This document shows, piece after piece, positions 1-8,039 of a stretch of DNA of 64,000 bases. The number at the start of each line of letters is the position of its first letter. Positions within the stretch are counted from its first letter, which is position 1. This DNA is from RGIG3159 sp034927685 (GTDB lineage Bacteria; Bacillota; Clostridia; Oscillospirales; Oscillospiraceae), in assembly GCA_034927685.1 (NCBI GenBank), contig JAYFPO010000005.1, positions 1 through 64,000 on the forward strand, in the 5' to 3' direction. The notes under the pieces were generated by a model that had not been told where the DNA came from, made no database searches, and saw nothing but the letters and a program-made list of their open reading frames with translations. The translations under genes were made by a program, and so were the position numbers.

Positions 1-2
1 GG

Positions 3-134
3 GGGCGCCCAGCAGCCCGACGGACTTGCGACCTGATCCATGGCGAAACAGTGCTGTTTCTGGTGGCAGATCGTTCCGCTTTTGAATATGCTGTGAATGA
101 AAGCCGGGCGATAACACCCTGTGCTTATCTATGA
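3..134 (+). CDS. possible 3' end of an upstream gene (partial, unrecognised)
   Basis: A reading frame open from the window edge ends in TGA at 132-134, leaving 43 residues that include LIHGETVLFLVADRSAF and end in PCAYL. The other two frames close earlier. It finishes 18 bp before the next likely start, as an upstream gene in the same operon would. No domain is recognised and only the tail is visible, so it could be chance. If real, it may be another member of the Cys-rich pair that follows. Confidence 0.3.
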   Translation, partial: GRPAARRTCDLIHGETVLFLVADRSAFEYAVNESRAITPCAYL

Positions 135-152
135 AAAGTGGAGAGATTTGAT

Positions 153-464
153 ATGCCAAATTTGCCGCCTAGACCGATCACCCGCTGTCAGGCGATCACC
201 GATATCATTGAGTCAATCGCGCAGGAACAAGCCGCACTTGGCCGCATTCTGAGTGCCGAGAGCGACAAACTGTGTAAGATTGTTTCGCTTCCTTGCGCGC
301 GCCCCCACGAGCTGCTGAAAGCAAATCGGAGCGTAGACCGGGCGATCAACTCCGTGTCGCGTCTGGAAATGGTGCTCCAGTCAAAACTGGAGTTATTTGA
401 AGACTGCCTCTGCCCACCTTGTCCACCCAGTCCACCCTGCGCAATGGACGCTGAGACGGAATAA
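153..464 (+). CDS. small protein with an 'ILNAE-K' helical domain (spore-surface type?)
   Basis: About 103 aa from ATG 153, which has GTGGAGAG at 138-145 as ribosome binding site; an in-frame GTG at 138 lies inside that site and is less likely. Residues about 12-90 form a predicted helical segment with the pattern IAQEQAALGRILSAESDKL, then a Cys/Pro-rich tail (CLCPPCPPSPPC). The same segment recurs at the C-terminus of the next gene (LAQMALSNILNAEAEKL), so the two share a domain. From memory, ILNAE-K segments occur at the ends of clostridial collagen-like and exosporium-type proteins, which suggests but does not prove a spore-surface role. No signal peptide is seen. The function is unknown. 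Confidence 0.65.
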   Translation: MPNLPPRPITRCQAITDIIESIAQEQAALGRILSAESDKLCKIVSLPCARPHELLKANRSVDRAINSVSRLEMVLQSKLELFEDCLCPPCPPSPPCAMDAETE

Positions 465-470
465 ACTTCG

Positions 471-509
471 ACCGCAGGGAGGTGACGACCAGACGTACCT
501 CCCTGTGGT
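471..509 (+). terminator. hairpin between the two Cys-rich genes (no U tract)
   Basis: A 13-bp stem (471-483 with 497-509, one G-U pair) follows the stop at 464. It is followed by GAAAACG, not U residues, so it is an attenuator, a processing site or a weak terminator rather than a clear intrinsic terminator. Confidence 0.4.
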
Positions 510-545
510 GAAAACGCCGGCGTGAAGAGGCCGGTCCAGCGAGGA

Positions 546-1598
546 GTGATCATCATCATTAAAATACAATCTGAACTCTCACTTGCCAGCACCTGTCCTG
601 TCCGGTATCGAGGAATTGCCTCGGACGGCTGTTGGCTTTTTCTGACCAAACTGGGATCGCAGGAAGTCACCCGACTGGACAACAGTTTCTGTGCAGCGGA
701 GTGTTTTCCGACCTGTCGGTGTTATATATCTCTGTGTTATGATCCCTGCATCGGTTGCTTTTGGGCCTCTGATGGCCGATGCCCTTCTACCTTGTACAAA
801 TTGGATGCGTGCTTTCATGAAGTAGATTTCATCCGATTGCGGGACGAGGAAACCGGCGCGGGGATAGGGATCATTACCAGCATCAGTTATGACTGTGAAG
901 AAAAATGCCTGCTTCTGGCAGCAGCAGTTGGGCTGGTTTGGGTATCAATGACTGAAAATGAGGGCCAAATCACCTGCATTCAAAAGACCCGTCAATGGAT
1001 TACCAGCGTGACTTCTGCGGGGCATCGCTACTATTGCTGCTTTTTTGCCGAGGGCAAGCAGAGAATTCGTTATTGTTTAAAAAGCGGAGAGGTTCTATGG
1101 GAATGCTGCGTTCCGAAAGGTTTCCATGTGGACGCAGCGGTTTTTGCCCGCGGCCCAAAAAAGAGCGGGGAGTGCCGACTGTTTACACTGGCCTCAAAGC
1201 ACGATTGCTACCCCTATCTGCTGGAGTGTGTTCCGGTCAGCGGTACATTTTGTCCTGAGCTGTGCTGTAAATGTAAACCGGCTTGTCCGGAACCGAAACC
1301 GTGCGAGGATCTGCTGGAATCTGTCGCTTTGGCGCAGATGGCGCTCTCGAATATTCTGAACGCCGAGGCGGAAAAGTTACAGAAAGCGATCGCAGCCACC
1401 GATGACCCCGCTGCTTTGCTCGAGGTCAACCAGGCGGTCAACCGCGCTGTCGTCAATGCCACTTTTCTGGAACAGGTTCTTTATCAAAAATTGGAATTAA
1501 TCCAGGAAATTTGTAAACCATGTCAATCAGGCGGCCCCTGCCGTCCGTTTGAACCTGGACCGGAAGACGTCTGCTGCGAATCAAGCTCAAGAATGTGA
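546..1598 (+). CDS. Cys-rich protein with C-terminal 'ILNAE-K' domain; unknown function
   Basis: About 350 aa. The N-terminal 240 residues are Cys/aromatic-rich with pairs such as PTCRCY, CYDP and WASDG, and look like a β-rich repeat fold of the kind seen in secreted or spore-associated clostridial proteins. The C-terminus (about 265-335) repeats the helical domain of the preceding gene, then ends in a Cys/Pro segment. The start is unclear. GTG 546 overlaps the only good ribosome site (GCGAGGAG, 539-546). The codons properly spaced from that site are an ATC-ATC-ATC-ATT run at 549-560, so a rare non-ATG start is possible. An upstream GTG at 522 lacks a ribosome site. There is no signal peptide. 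It probably acts together with the preceding gene. Confidence 0.6.
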   Translation: MIIIIKIQSELSLASTCPVRYRGIASDGCWLFLTKLGSQEVTRLDNSFCAAECFPTCRCYISLCYDPCIGCFWASDGRCPSTLYKLDACFHEVDFIRLRDEETGAGIGIITSISYDCEEKCLLLAAAVGLVWVSMTENEGQITCIQKTRQWITSVTSAGHRYYCCFFAEGKQRIRYCLKSGEVLWECCVPKGFHVDAAVFARGPKKSGECRLFTLASKHDCYPYLLECVPVSGTFCPELCCKCKPACPEPKPCEDLLESVALAQMALSNILNAEAEKLQKAIAATDDPAALLEVNQAVNRAVVNATFLEQVLYQKLELIQEICKPCQSGGPCRPFEPGPEDVCCESSSRM

Positions 1599-1604
1599 CT
1601 GAAA

Positions 1605-1655
1605 AATCAAGAGTTCTGGGGAATGGTAGGCTGACCTTTCCCGGAACTCTTGATT
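1605..1655 (+). terminator. long hairpin after the Cys-rich gene
   Basis: A near-perfect 16-bp inverted repeat (1605-1620 with 1640-1655) starts 7 bp after the stop codon. No U run follows (GCAAACGG), so it may act as an mRNA-stabilising 3' end or a weak terminator. Confidence 0.5.
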
Positions 1656-2034
1656 GCAAACGGCTTGTTTATGCCACTGAGGGCAGTCGCAATCATCAGT
1701 GAAATTTTGCTGACTGCCGTCTGCGCCGGGATGATTGCCGACCTGATGCAGATTACCGGATTGGACAACTGCTGCGCGGACTGGAACCAAATTGCGCAGC
1801 GCGTATCCGGTCTATTTTTTATGTTCCATGGCTTTTTCTTTACTTTTTGCGGCATGAATTGAACAACGATCCCCCCGCCGGGCTTGTGGAGGGCCCAAAA
1901 AGAGCGTATCTTTCCAGTGGAAGTACACCCCGCCGGGCTGGTCCCATGGTGGGGGGAAACTGTGCTGAAACCTGCGAAAAAAGGCGGGCATTTTCAGAAT
2001 CGCATGCCCGCGCAAAAGAAAAGGAGTACATGAA
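1656..2034 (+). promoter_or_regulatory. non-coding upstream region / structured leader of the importer operon
   Basis: No supported gene lies here. The part nearest the importer is rich in potential structure: a 12-bp direct repeat CCCCGCCGGGCT at 1873-1884 and 1928-1939, a small hairpin at about 1910-1923, and an 8-bp inverted repeat (1984-1991 with 2004-2011) just upstream of the ribosome site AAAAGGAG. That layout suits translational control of the metal/cofactor importer that follows. It was compared by eye with what I remember of cobalamin, Moco and Ni/Co riboswitch motifs and no match could be made. Confidence 0.35.
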
Positions 2035-3222
2035 ATGAAAAAGTACCGTCGTCTCTTGACACTGCTGCTGGCAGCTGTGATGCTTCTAGCCTTGTCTGCC
2101 TGCGGACAGACATCCACGCCGGCTAATGCGGCCGAGACCACTGCTTCGGCCGCCGCCACGACCGCTTCGGCCGCAACTACGGCAGAGACCACCGCTTCCG
2201 CCGCGACTACGGCCGCGTCCGCCGGCCCCAGGACCATTACGGATATGGCCGGACGTCAGGTCGAGATTCCCGGCGAGATTGATGCCATTGCCACCGTCGG
2301 CTGCGCCGCGCGCTGGGTGACTTACGCCGGCGCCGCGGATAAACTGATTGGCTGCACGGAGCTGGAAATTTCCTGTCCCGCCGGTATGCCGTATACCTAC
2401 GCCAACAGCGAAATCTTCTCCAAGTGCACGCCCACCGGTTCCGGCGGCAGCGGCGATGCGAACTATGTGGAAGAAATCGTCACCCTCGCGCCAGACGTGG
2501 TTTTCTCATCCTCGGTGGATGCCTCGAAGCTGGACGAGCTTCAGACACAGATCGGCATTCCGGTGATTGGCGTCTATGCCACCAGCTTCAACTCCGCCGA
2601 CTTTCCGGAGACGCTTGCTCTCATCGGAGACATCATGGGAACCGGCGACCACGCGAGCGCCGTGATCGACGCCATTCAGGGCTGGCTCGATGATCTTGAC
2701 ACACGCACCAAGGACATCCCCGATGCAGACAAGCCCACCGTTTATCCCGGCGCCGTCAGCTTCTCCGGCGGCCACGGCTTCGAGGGTACCTTTGGGCAAT
2801 ACCCGCCGTTTGTCGTCATTCACGCCAAGAACGTGGTGGATGAGACCGGCGAAAAAGGCGGTATGACCATCGATCTGGAAAAAGTGACGACCTGGGACCC
2901 GGACTATATTTTCCTGAACCCGGGCAACATGTCCTATGTCGAGGACGACTATAAGACCAACGCGGCCTTCTATGAGAGCCTGTCCGCCGTGAAGAATGGC
3001 AACGTCTATGCCCAGGTGAACTTCAATTATTTCTCCTGCAACATGGAGCTGGCCATTGTGGACGCCTACTATGCCGCCACCATTATCTATCCAGATCAGT
3101 TCGCGGATGTGGATTTCACCGCAAAGGCCGAGGAGGTATTCAACACCATGCTTGGCTGTAACTATCTGAACGTTCTTGACGAGAACGGCCTCGGCTTTGG
3201 CCAAATTACCATCGGCGAGTAA
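2035..3222 (+). CDS. ABC importer substrate-binding lipoprotein (FecB/BtuF/TroA-like)
   Basis: 395 aa with a lipoprotein signal: charged start, hydrophobic core and lipobox LSAC with Cys23. Residues 33-63 are a low-complexity Ala/Thr/Ser tether, followed by a two-lobed binding domain starting at TITDMAGRQVEIP, the usual opening of iron-siderophore/corrin-type binding proteins. It should sit on the outer face of the membrane and deliver ligand to the permease and ATPase encoded next. The ligand cannot be read from sequence. The downstream methyltransferase and FmdE genes suggest a metal or metal-cofactor complex rather than a classical siderophore. It is the first gene of a five-gene operon with a structured leader. 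Confidence 0.88.
   Translation: MKKYRRLLTLLLAAVMLLALSACGQTSTPANAAETTASAAATTASAATTAETTASAATTAASAGPRTITDMAGRQVEIPGEIDAIATVGCAARWVTYAGAADKLIGCTELEISCPAGMPYTYANSEIFSKCTPTGSGGSGDANYVEEIVTLAPDVVFSSSVDASKLDELQTQIGIPVIGVYATSFNSADFPETLALIGDIMGTGDHASAVIDAIQGWLDDLDTRTKDIPDADKPTVYPGAVSFSGGHGFEGTFGQYPPFVVIHAKNVVDETGEKGGMTIDLEKVTTWDPDYIFLNPGNMSYVEDDYKTNAAFYESLSAVKNGNVYAQVNFNYFSCNMELAIVDAYYAATIIYPDQFADVDFTAKAEEVFNTMLGCNYLNVLDENGLGFGQITIGE
2131..2223 (+). repeat. Ala/Thr/Ser coding repeat in the lipoprotein tether
   Basis: Imperfect repeats of a unit encoding (E)TTASAA follow the lipobox, giving residues 33-63 almost entirely of Ala, Thr and Ser. The repeats could expand or contract by slippage without changing the frame. 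They probably space the binding domain from the membrane. Confidence 0.7.
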
Positions 3223-3223
3223 G

Positions 3224-4294
3224 ATGGGCGTGAAAAGAGGCATCTGCGGCAAGGCGTCCTACAGGGAATATATCCGCTTCAAACGCCTGTTTATCCTTTT
3301 TCTGGCCGCGGCAACCGTGCTGGTCGCTCTGGTCGCCATCGCCAGCGGCTCCTCCGGGCTGACCATCGGTCAGGTCGTTGCCACACTGGCGGGCAACGGC
3401 ACGGCCCAGAGCAATTCCATCGTGTTCCACATTCGGCTGCCCAGGGTCGCCACCGCCATTGTCGCCGGTTTTGGCCTGGCGGTGGTGGGCTGCGTGATGC
3501 AGAGCGTCCTGCGCAATCCCATGGCCTCAGCTTCCACCATCGGCGTGTCACAGGGCGCCGCTTTCGGTGCCTCCTTTGCCATCATCGTCCTTGGTGCGGG
3601 GCTGCAGGCCCAGACAGTCGTCGGCATGGAGTTTTCCAGTCCCTATACCATATCCGTCTGCGCCTTTGCCGGCTCCATGCTCTCCACGGTCCTCATCCTC
3701 GGCCTTTCCAAGATCAAAAAGGTCACACCGGAGACGATGATTCTGACAGGCGTGGCCCTCAGCGCCATGTTTTCCGGCGGCACTACGCTGCTTCAGTATT
3801 TTGCCGACGATGTGAAGGTTGCGGCCGTTGTGTTCTGGACCTTCGGAAACCTGGGCAGCACCTCCTGGCGCGAGGTACTGATTATGGCTGCGGTGGTTCT
3901 GGTGGGCATCGTTTTCTTTATGCTTAACCGCTGGAACTACAACGCCATTCAGAACGGGGACAGCACGGCCAAGGGCCTTGGCGTCAATACGGAGCGGCTG
4001 CGACTTGCCAGCATGGTGGTCTGCTCCCTCACAGCCTCGGTCATCGTAGCCTATGTCGGTATCATCAACTTCATCGGCATGATCGCACCCCATCTCATCC
4101 GGCGCATCATCGGCAGCGACTATCGCTACCTGCTGCCCGCATCCGCCATGGCCGGCGCCATGCTGCTGCTTTTGAGCGACACGGTTGCCCGGCTGATCGT
4201 ACAGCCTATTATTCTGCCCATCGGCGCCATCACCTCTTTTCTCGGCGCCCCGCTTTTCATGTACCTGATTTTCAAAGGCGGTGCACGGAAATGA
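3224..4294 (+). CDS. FecCD-family ABC importer permease
   Basis: 356 aa from ATG 3224, one base after the lipoprotein stop. About ten membrane helices are expected. Family marks include RLPRVATAIVAGFGLAVVG near the N-terminus, LRNPMASASTIGVSQGAAFGA (helix 3 region), and GIINFIGMIAPHLIRRIIG, the coupling segment that contacts the ATPase. A dimer forms the membrane channel for a siderophore, cobalamin or other metal chelate. Its stop overlaps the ATPase start (ATGA). Family assignment is firm; substrate is unknown. Confidence 0.93.
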   Translation: MGVKRGICGKASYREYIRFKRLFILFLAAATVLVALVAIASGSSGLTIGQVVATLAGNGTAQSNSIVFHIRLPRVATAIVAGFGLAVVGCVMQSVLRNPMASASTIGVSQGAAFGASFAIIVLGAGLQAQTVVGMEFSSPYTISVCAFAGSMLSTVLILGLSKIKKVTPETMILTGVALSAMFSGGTTLLQYFADDVKVAAVVFWTFGNLGSTSWREVLIMAAVVLVGIVFFMLNRWNYNAIQNGDSTAKGLGVNTERLRLASMVVCSLTASVIVAYVGIINFIGMIAPHLIRRIIGSDYRYLLPASAMAGAMLLLLSDTVARLIVQPIILPIGAITSFLGAPLFMYLIFKGGARK

Positions 4295-5043
4295 TCGATG
4301 TTCAAAATGTTGGATTCTCCTACCGTGCCGCGCAGGACGTGCTGATAGACATTTCCTTTGATCTGGAGGAGGGGCACTGTCTGGCGCTTCTGGGCAACAA
4401 TGGCGCCGGCAAGAGCACGCTCCTCAAGTGTCTGAACCGGATTCTGGAGCCAAACGCGGGCGTCGTGGCCGTCTCCGGCCGGAATGTGCGGAACATGAAG
4501 CGCGGAGAGATTGCAAAAAACCTTGCCTATGTGGCGCAGCACAACGAGGGCGGACAGCTTACCGTGTTTGACTCCGTGCTGCTGGGGCGCAAGCCGTATA
4601 TCAAAATGGACCCCACGGCAGAGGACGAACGGATCGCCTGGGACGCCATACACCGCATGGAGCTGGATGCGTTTGCCCTCCGTTATGTCGACGAGCTTTC
4701 CGGCGGAGAGCTGCAGAAGGTCGTGCTCGCCCGGGCGCTGACCCAGCAGCCCAGGGTGCTGCTGCTCGACGAGCCGACCAGCAATCTGGACTTGCATAAC
4801 CAGCACGAGGTGATGCGCACGGTGAGGGAAATTGCCGACAAGGATGGCATTCTGGTTATCGTGGTGATCCATGATCTCAACCTGGCGGTCCGCTACTGCG
4901 ACAGATTTCTGTTCATCCGGGACGGCAGTATATTCGAGTACGGAGATTCGTCCGTCATCACAGACGATGTGATTACGCAGGTCTACCGCATTCCCGTCAG
5001 GGTGCTGGAGATCGACGGGCAGAAATTTGTGATTGTGCAGTAA
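4291..5043 (+). CDS. ABC importer ATPase (FecE/BtuD-like)
   Basis: 250 aa with all nucleotide-binding motifs: Walker A GNNGAGKST (35-43), signature LSGGELQK (about 136-143), Walker B VLLLDEP (156-162) with catalytic Glu161, and the switch His in VVIHDLN. It powers import by the preceding permease and binding protein. The start overlaps the permease stop by 4 bp, so translation is coupled. The length fits the chelate-importer ATPase family. Confidence 0.94.
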   Translation: MIDVQNVGFSYRAAQDVLIDISFDLEEGHCLALLGNNGAGKSTLLKCLNRILEPNAGVVAVSGRNVRNMKRGEIAKNLAYVAQHNEGGQLTVFDSVLLGRKPYIKMDPTAEDERIAWDAIHRMELDAFALRYVDELSGGELQKVVLARALTQQPRVLLLDEPTSNLDLHNQHEVMRTVREIADKDGILVIVVIHDLNLAVRYCDRFLFIRDGSIFEYGDSSVITDDVITQVYRIPVRVLEIDGQKFVIVQ

Positions 5044-5059
5044 GCAGGAAGGAGTTATG

Positions 5060-5875
5060 ATGGAGATAGAAAGAATCCGCGAACTCTGGCGGGACGAAAC
5101 CGCCGACAGGTCCGCGCTGCAGGCCCGCGTCTGGGACGGCGCTGCCGCCCGGTTCGGCACCGGAGCCGAGCCGGACTTTGAGAACAACGCGTTCCTGCGC
5201 CTCGTGGCGGAGACCGCCGCACCCGATGACGGCATGGCTGCCCTGGACGTGGGCTGCGGCTGCGGAGGTTATTCCCTGGCCCTGGCCCGGCGGGTGAAGC
5301 GCGCCGTGGGCGTGGACATTTCCAGTGAAATGCTCCGCCACGCGGAGGAGCGTAAGGCGGAGACCGGCATGCAGAACGTGGCGTTTCACTGTCTGGACTG
5401 GGCCAAAGCGGACATCGACGCGCTGAACTTTCGGGGCGCTTTCGACATTGTGTTTGCACACATGACCCCGGCCGTGACGGATTTCGCCACGTTCACCAAG
5501 CTGGACGCCTGCTCCCGGGGCTGGTGCTTCATGCGCAAGCCTACCCGTCGGCGTGATCCCGTGCTGGACGCGGCCTTCGCCGCATTGGGACTCTCCTCCG
5601 GCGGGCGGGCGCTGGATGACGGCATTGCCTACGCCTTCGATTACCTCTGGGGCACAGGCCGGTGTCCGATGGTTTGCTATGAAGACACCGTGTGGGAGGG
5701 CGAGCGCACGGTGGAGGAAATGACCTCCTGGTGCGCCGCACGTGTCGGGATGCGGAAGGATCTCACCCAAGCGGAAACCGACCGGATTGCCGCGGCCGTG
5801 GCGTCAGCCGCAACAAACGGCGTCATTCGGGAAACATCAACCATGACGTTGGTCACTATGTGGTGGCACGTCTGA
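5060..5875 (+). CDS. class I SAM-dependent methyltransferase of the importer operon
   Basis: 271 aa from ATG 5060, with GGAAGGAG at 5047-5054; the adjacent ATG 5057 is the alternative. The Rossmann SAM-binding loop is ALDVGCGCGG (61-70), followed by the acidic strand end VGVDIS. The C-terminal half contains an insert found in small-molecule methyltransferases that follow metal-type importers in anaerobes. Being fixed between the transporter and FmdE genes, it probably methylates or processes the imported ligand, or makes the chelator. The substrate is unknown. No DNA/RNA methyltransferase motifs (NPPY-type) were seen. Confidence 0.8.
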   Translation: MEIERIRELWRDETADRSALQARVWDGAAARFGTGAEPDFENNAFLRLVAETAAPDDGMAALDVGCGCGGYSLALARRVKRAVGVDISSEMLRHAEERKAETGMQNVAFHCLDWAKADIDALNFRGAFDIVFAHMTPAVTDFATFTKLDACSRGWCFMRKPTRRRDPVLDAAFAALGLSSGGRALDDGIAYAFDYLWGTGRCPMVCYEDTVWEGERTVEEMTSWCAARVGMRKDLTQAETDRIAAAVASAATNGVIRETSTMTLVTMWWHV

Positions 5876-5892
5876 AATAGGGAGGAACCGAT

Positions 5893-6429
5893 ATGGAACT
5901 GAATAAAAAGGCACTTTGGGAGAAAAGTGTGGCCTTCCACGGCCACGAATGCGGCGGACTGACCATTGGCTATCAGGCGGCGCTCTATGCCATTGAGCTC
6001 CTGAACCTGACATTTTCTGATGACGAGCAGGTCGTGTGCATTTCCGAAAACGACGCCTGCGGCGTGGATGCGATTCAGGTGATCCTGGGTTGCAGTGTTG
6101 GCAAGGGGAACCTGTTGTTCCACATGACAGGGAAGCAGGCGTTTTCGTTCTATAATCGCACAACCGGAAAATCCGTTCGGCTGGTTTTGAAGAAAAAACC
6201 GGAGGCCATGAACCGCGAGGAATCCTTCCAATACTATCAAAGCTGCGCGCCGCAGGAGATGTTTGACGTCAAGGAGACAAAAATCATCCTCCCGGAACAC
6301 GCCCGGATATTCAGCTCCTATGTCTGCGATTGCTGCGGCGAGACAGCGGGCGCGAATTGGATCCGGCTTGAGGGAGATAAAAAACTGTGCGTGGACTGCT
6401 ATCTGAAATACGATCGCTTTAATGTTTGA
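5893..6429 (+). CDS. FmdE-family protein with C-terminal zinc ribbon
   Basis: 178 aa. The N-terminal FmdE domain shows FHGHECGGLTIGYQAAL (15-31), whose His/Cys residues are the expected metal ligands, and a conserved NDACGVDAIQ segment. The C-terminus has a zinc ribbon with Cys145, Cys147/148 and the pair Cys166/Cys169. The family is named for a subunit linked to tungsten/molybdenum formylmethanofuran dehydrogenase, but stand-alone bacterial members are uncharacterised and often sit beside metal-type ABC importers, as here. A metal-trafficking or metallocofactor role is inferred. It is the last gene of the operon. Confidence 0.88.
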   Translation: MELNKKALWEKSVAFHGHECGGLTIGYQAALYAIELLNLTFSDDEQVVCISENDACGVDAIQVILGCSVGKGNLLFHMTGKQAFSFYNRTTGKSVRLVLKKKPEAMNREESFQYYQSCAPQEMFDVKETKIILPEHARIFSSYVCDCCGETAGANWIRLEGDKKLCVDCYLKYDRFNV

Positions 6430-6474
6430 GTAACTTGGAAAGACCCGTTGTAGAATAAAGCGAAATCAAAGACA

Positions 6475-6511
6475 ACGCTGCTCGTGTTTCGTTCGGAATC
6501 ACGAGCAGCGT
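6475..6511. terminator. perfect 12-bp hairpin between convergent genes
   Basis: ACGCTGCTCGTG at 6475-6486 is matched exactly at 6500-6511 with a 13-nt loop. It lies between the convergent FmdE and oxidoreductase genes. On the minus strand a weak T-rich stretch follows. It is probably a shared 3'-end element. The remaining sequence to 6627 shows nothing else. Confidence 0.5.
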
Positions 6512-6627
6512 AAGAATATGTCGAGACCCGCCTGGTTCCGCAAAGGTCTCAGCAAATGAGGAACAGCGACGAAACGAAAACGCGCCGCAGAGGGCGGAAT
6601 TTTGGCCAAATACATCGGAGGGGCAAA

Positions 6628-7935
6628 TCATTCTCCCTTTCCCGGCAGGTCGCCGGTTGCGGGATTGTCGATCAGCGTGCCGCTCTCGGAAAAACGGGAG
6701 CCGTGGCAGGGGCAATCCCAGGAATGCTCCTGTGCGTTCCGCTTCAGCGCGCAGCCCATGTGCGGGCAGCGGGGTGCCGTGGGCGTCAGCAGGTTTGCGA
6801 TTGCTTCAAAGGCGTTGACTGCCAACTGGGGTCGCAGAATCGTTCTCGATGGCGAAAAGACCTCCGCATAGGGGTTCTTCTTTTCCAGAACCATGTCGGT
6901 CAGAAGCATGGCCGACACCATGGAGGACGTCATGCCCCACTTATTAAAGCCGGTCGCCACATAGAAATTCGGCGTGTTTTTGGAGTATTGACCGATATAG
7001 GGAACACCGTCCAGCGTCATGCAGTCCTGCGTTGCCCAGCGATACGCCTCTCTGGCGTCGGGGTAATGCCGCCGCGCAAAGTCGGAAAGCTCGTTCCAGT
7101 TCCCGCCCTGCTTGCCGGTGCGGTGATCGCCGCCGCCAAGAAGCAGGAGGTTTTGGTAGTTTCGGAACGACATGCCATTTTGCGCTTCGTCCACATACAT
7201 GCCGCCGACGTCTGGGGCGTTTTCCAACGCAATCACATAGGACCGGTGCTGGTACATCTTTAGAAAGTAGCTTCCGTGCTTATTAATAAATGGGAAATGG
7301 GTGGCCACGATGATCTTGTCCGCCGTGATGGTACCGTTCTTCGTAACAGCGCCGCGCTCCGTCAGTTCGAGGACCCTGGTGTGCTCATAGATGTTTAGCT
7401 CCGGCACAAGGGCCGCGACAAACTTCAGCGGGTTGAATTGCGCCTGTTTTGGAAATTTCACCGCGCCCGCGACGGAAAACGGCAGCGGCAGCTTTTCCAC
7501 AGATTCTGCGGGATATCCGATTTTTTCCAGGGCGGATCGCTCTTTTTCAATTTTGTTCCGGCTGTCAAGGGAGTAGACAAAGGCGGACTTTTCTTCAAAC
7601 TCGCAGGGGATCTTCTCACAAAGCCCGCGATATTCCGAAAGAGCGGCCTCGTTGGCCCTGAGGTACAGCTGCGCGTACGAAACGCCGAACCGGCGGATCA
7701 TCCGGTCGTAAATCAGACCATGCTGCGAAGTGATTTTCGCCGTCGTGTTTTTCGTGATCCCGCCGCAGATCGTGTCGGCCTCGGCCAGCGCGTAGGACAC
7801 CCCCGCCCGTTGCAGCCGATCAGCGCAGAGGACGCCCGCCATGCCGCCGCCGATGATGAGAACGTCCACACGGGCGTTACCCCGCAGCGGTTCTTTTCCC
7901 GGAATTCTTGAGGTTGCGGTCCAAACTGAATTCAT
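6628..7935 (-). CDS. FAD-dependent oxidoreductase (DAO fold) with short Rieske [2Fe-2S] tail
   Basis: 435 aa. The N-terminal FAD-binding motif VLIIGGGMAG (about 25-34) begins a D-amino-acid-oxidase-type fold, with a second conserved stretch FYVATGFNKWGM near residue 345. The last 45 residues hold CPHMGC and CPCHGS, the Cys/His pairs of a Rieske cluster. The usual β-strands before the first pair are missing, so the Rieske domain is abbreviated. DAO-Rieske fusions transfer electrons between small substrates and an iron-sulfur centre; the physiological substrate is not known. Some clostridial relatives appear to share the short form, so this may not be decay. It is transcribed divergently from the coat-like gene. 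Confidence 0.85.
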   Translation of the reverse strand: MNSVWTATSRIPGKEPLRGNARVDVLIIGGGMAGVLCADRLQRAGVSYALAEADTICGGITKNTTAKITSQHGLIYDRMIRRFGVSYAQLYLRANEAALSEYRGLCEKIPCEFEEKSAFVYSLDSRNKIEKERSALEKIGYPAESVEKLPLPFSVAGAVKFPKQAQFNPLKFVAALVPELNIYEHTRVLELTERGAVTKNGTITADKIIVATHFPFINKHGSYFLKMYQHRSYVIALENAPDVGGMYVDEAQNGMSFRNYQNLLLLGGGDHRTGKQGGNWNELSDFARRHYPDAREAYRWATQDCMTLDGVPYIGQYSKNTPNFYVATGFNKWGMTSSMVSAMLLTDMVLEKKNPYAEVFSPSRTILRPQLAVNAFEAIANLLTPTAPRCPHMGCALKRNAQEHSWDCPCHGSRFSESGTLIDNPATGDLPGKGE

Positions 7936-8039
7936 ATTTACATCACCCTATTTTATTATGGCTGCTTCCAGCGAAATTATCAGCTATGTTTGAATAACCA
8001 AGCTCTGTATGCACACACTAAAGCCCGAGGTGATTAAAA

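Noticed and set aside
1650..1862. 70-codon open frame with a hydrophobic segment after the Cys-rich gene
   Set aside because: It begins inside the 1605-1655 hairpin at TTG, has no ribosome site and no recognisable family; it may be a decayed remnant but is not supportable as a gene.
1863..2034. Known riboswitch (cobalamin, Moco or Ni/Co) in front of the importer
   Set aside because: Hairpins and repeats are present, but the conserved boxes of these classes, as I remember them, could not be found.
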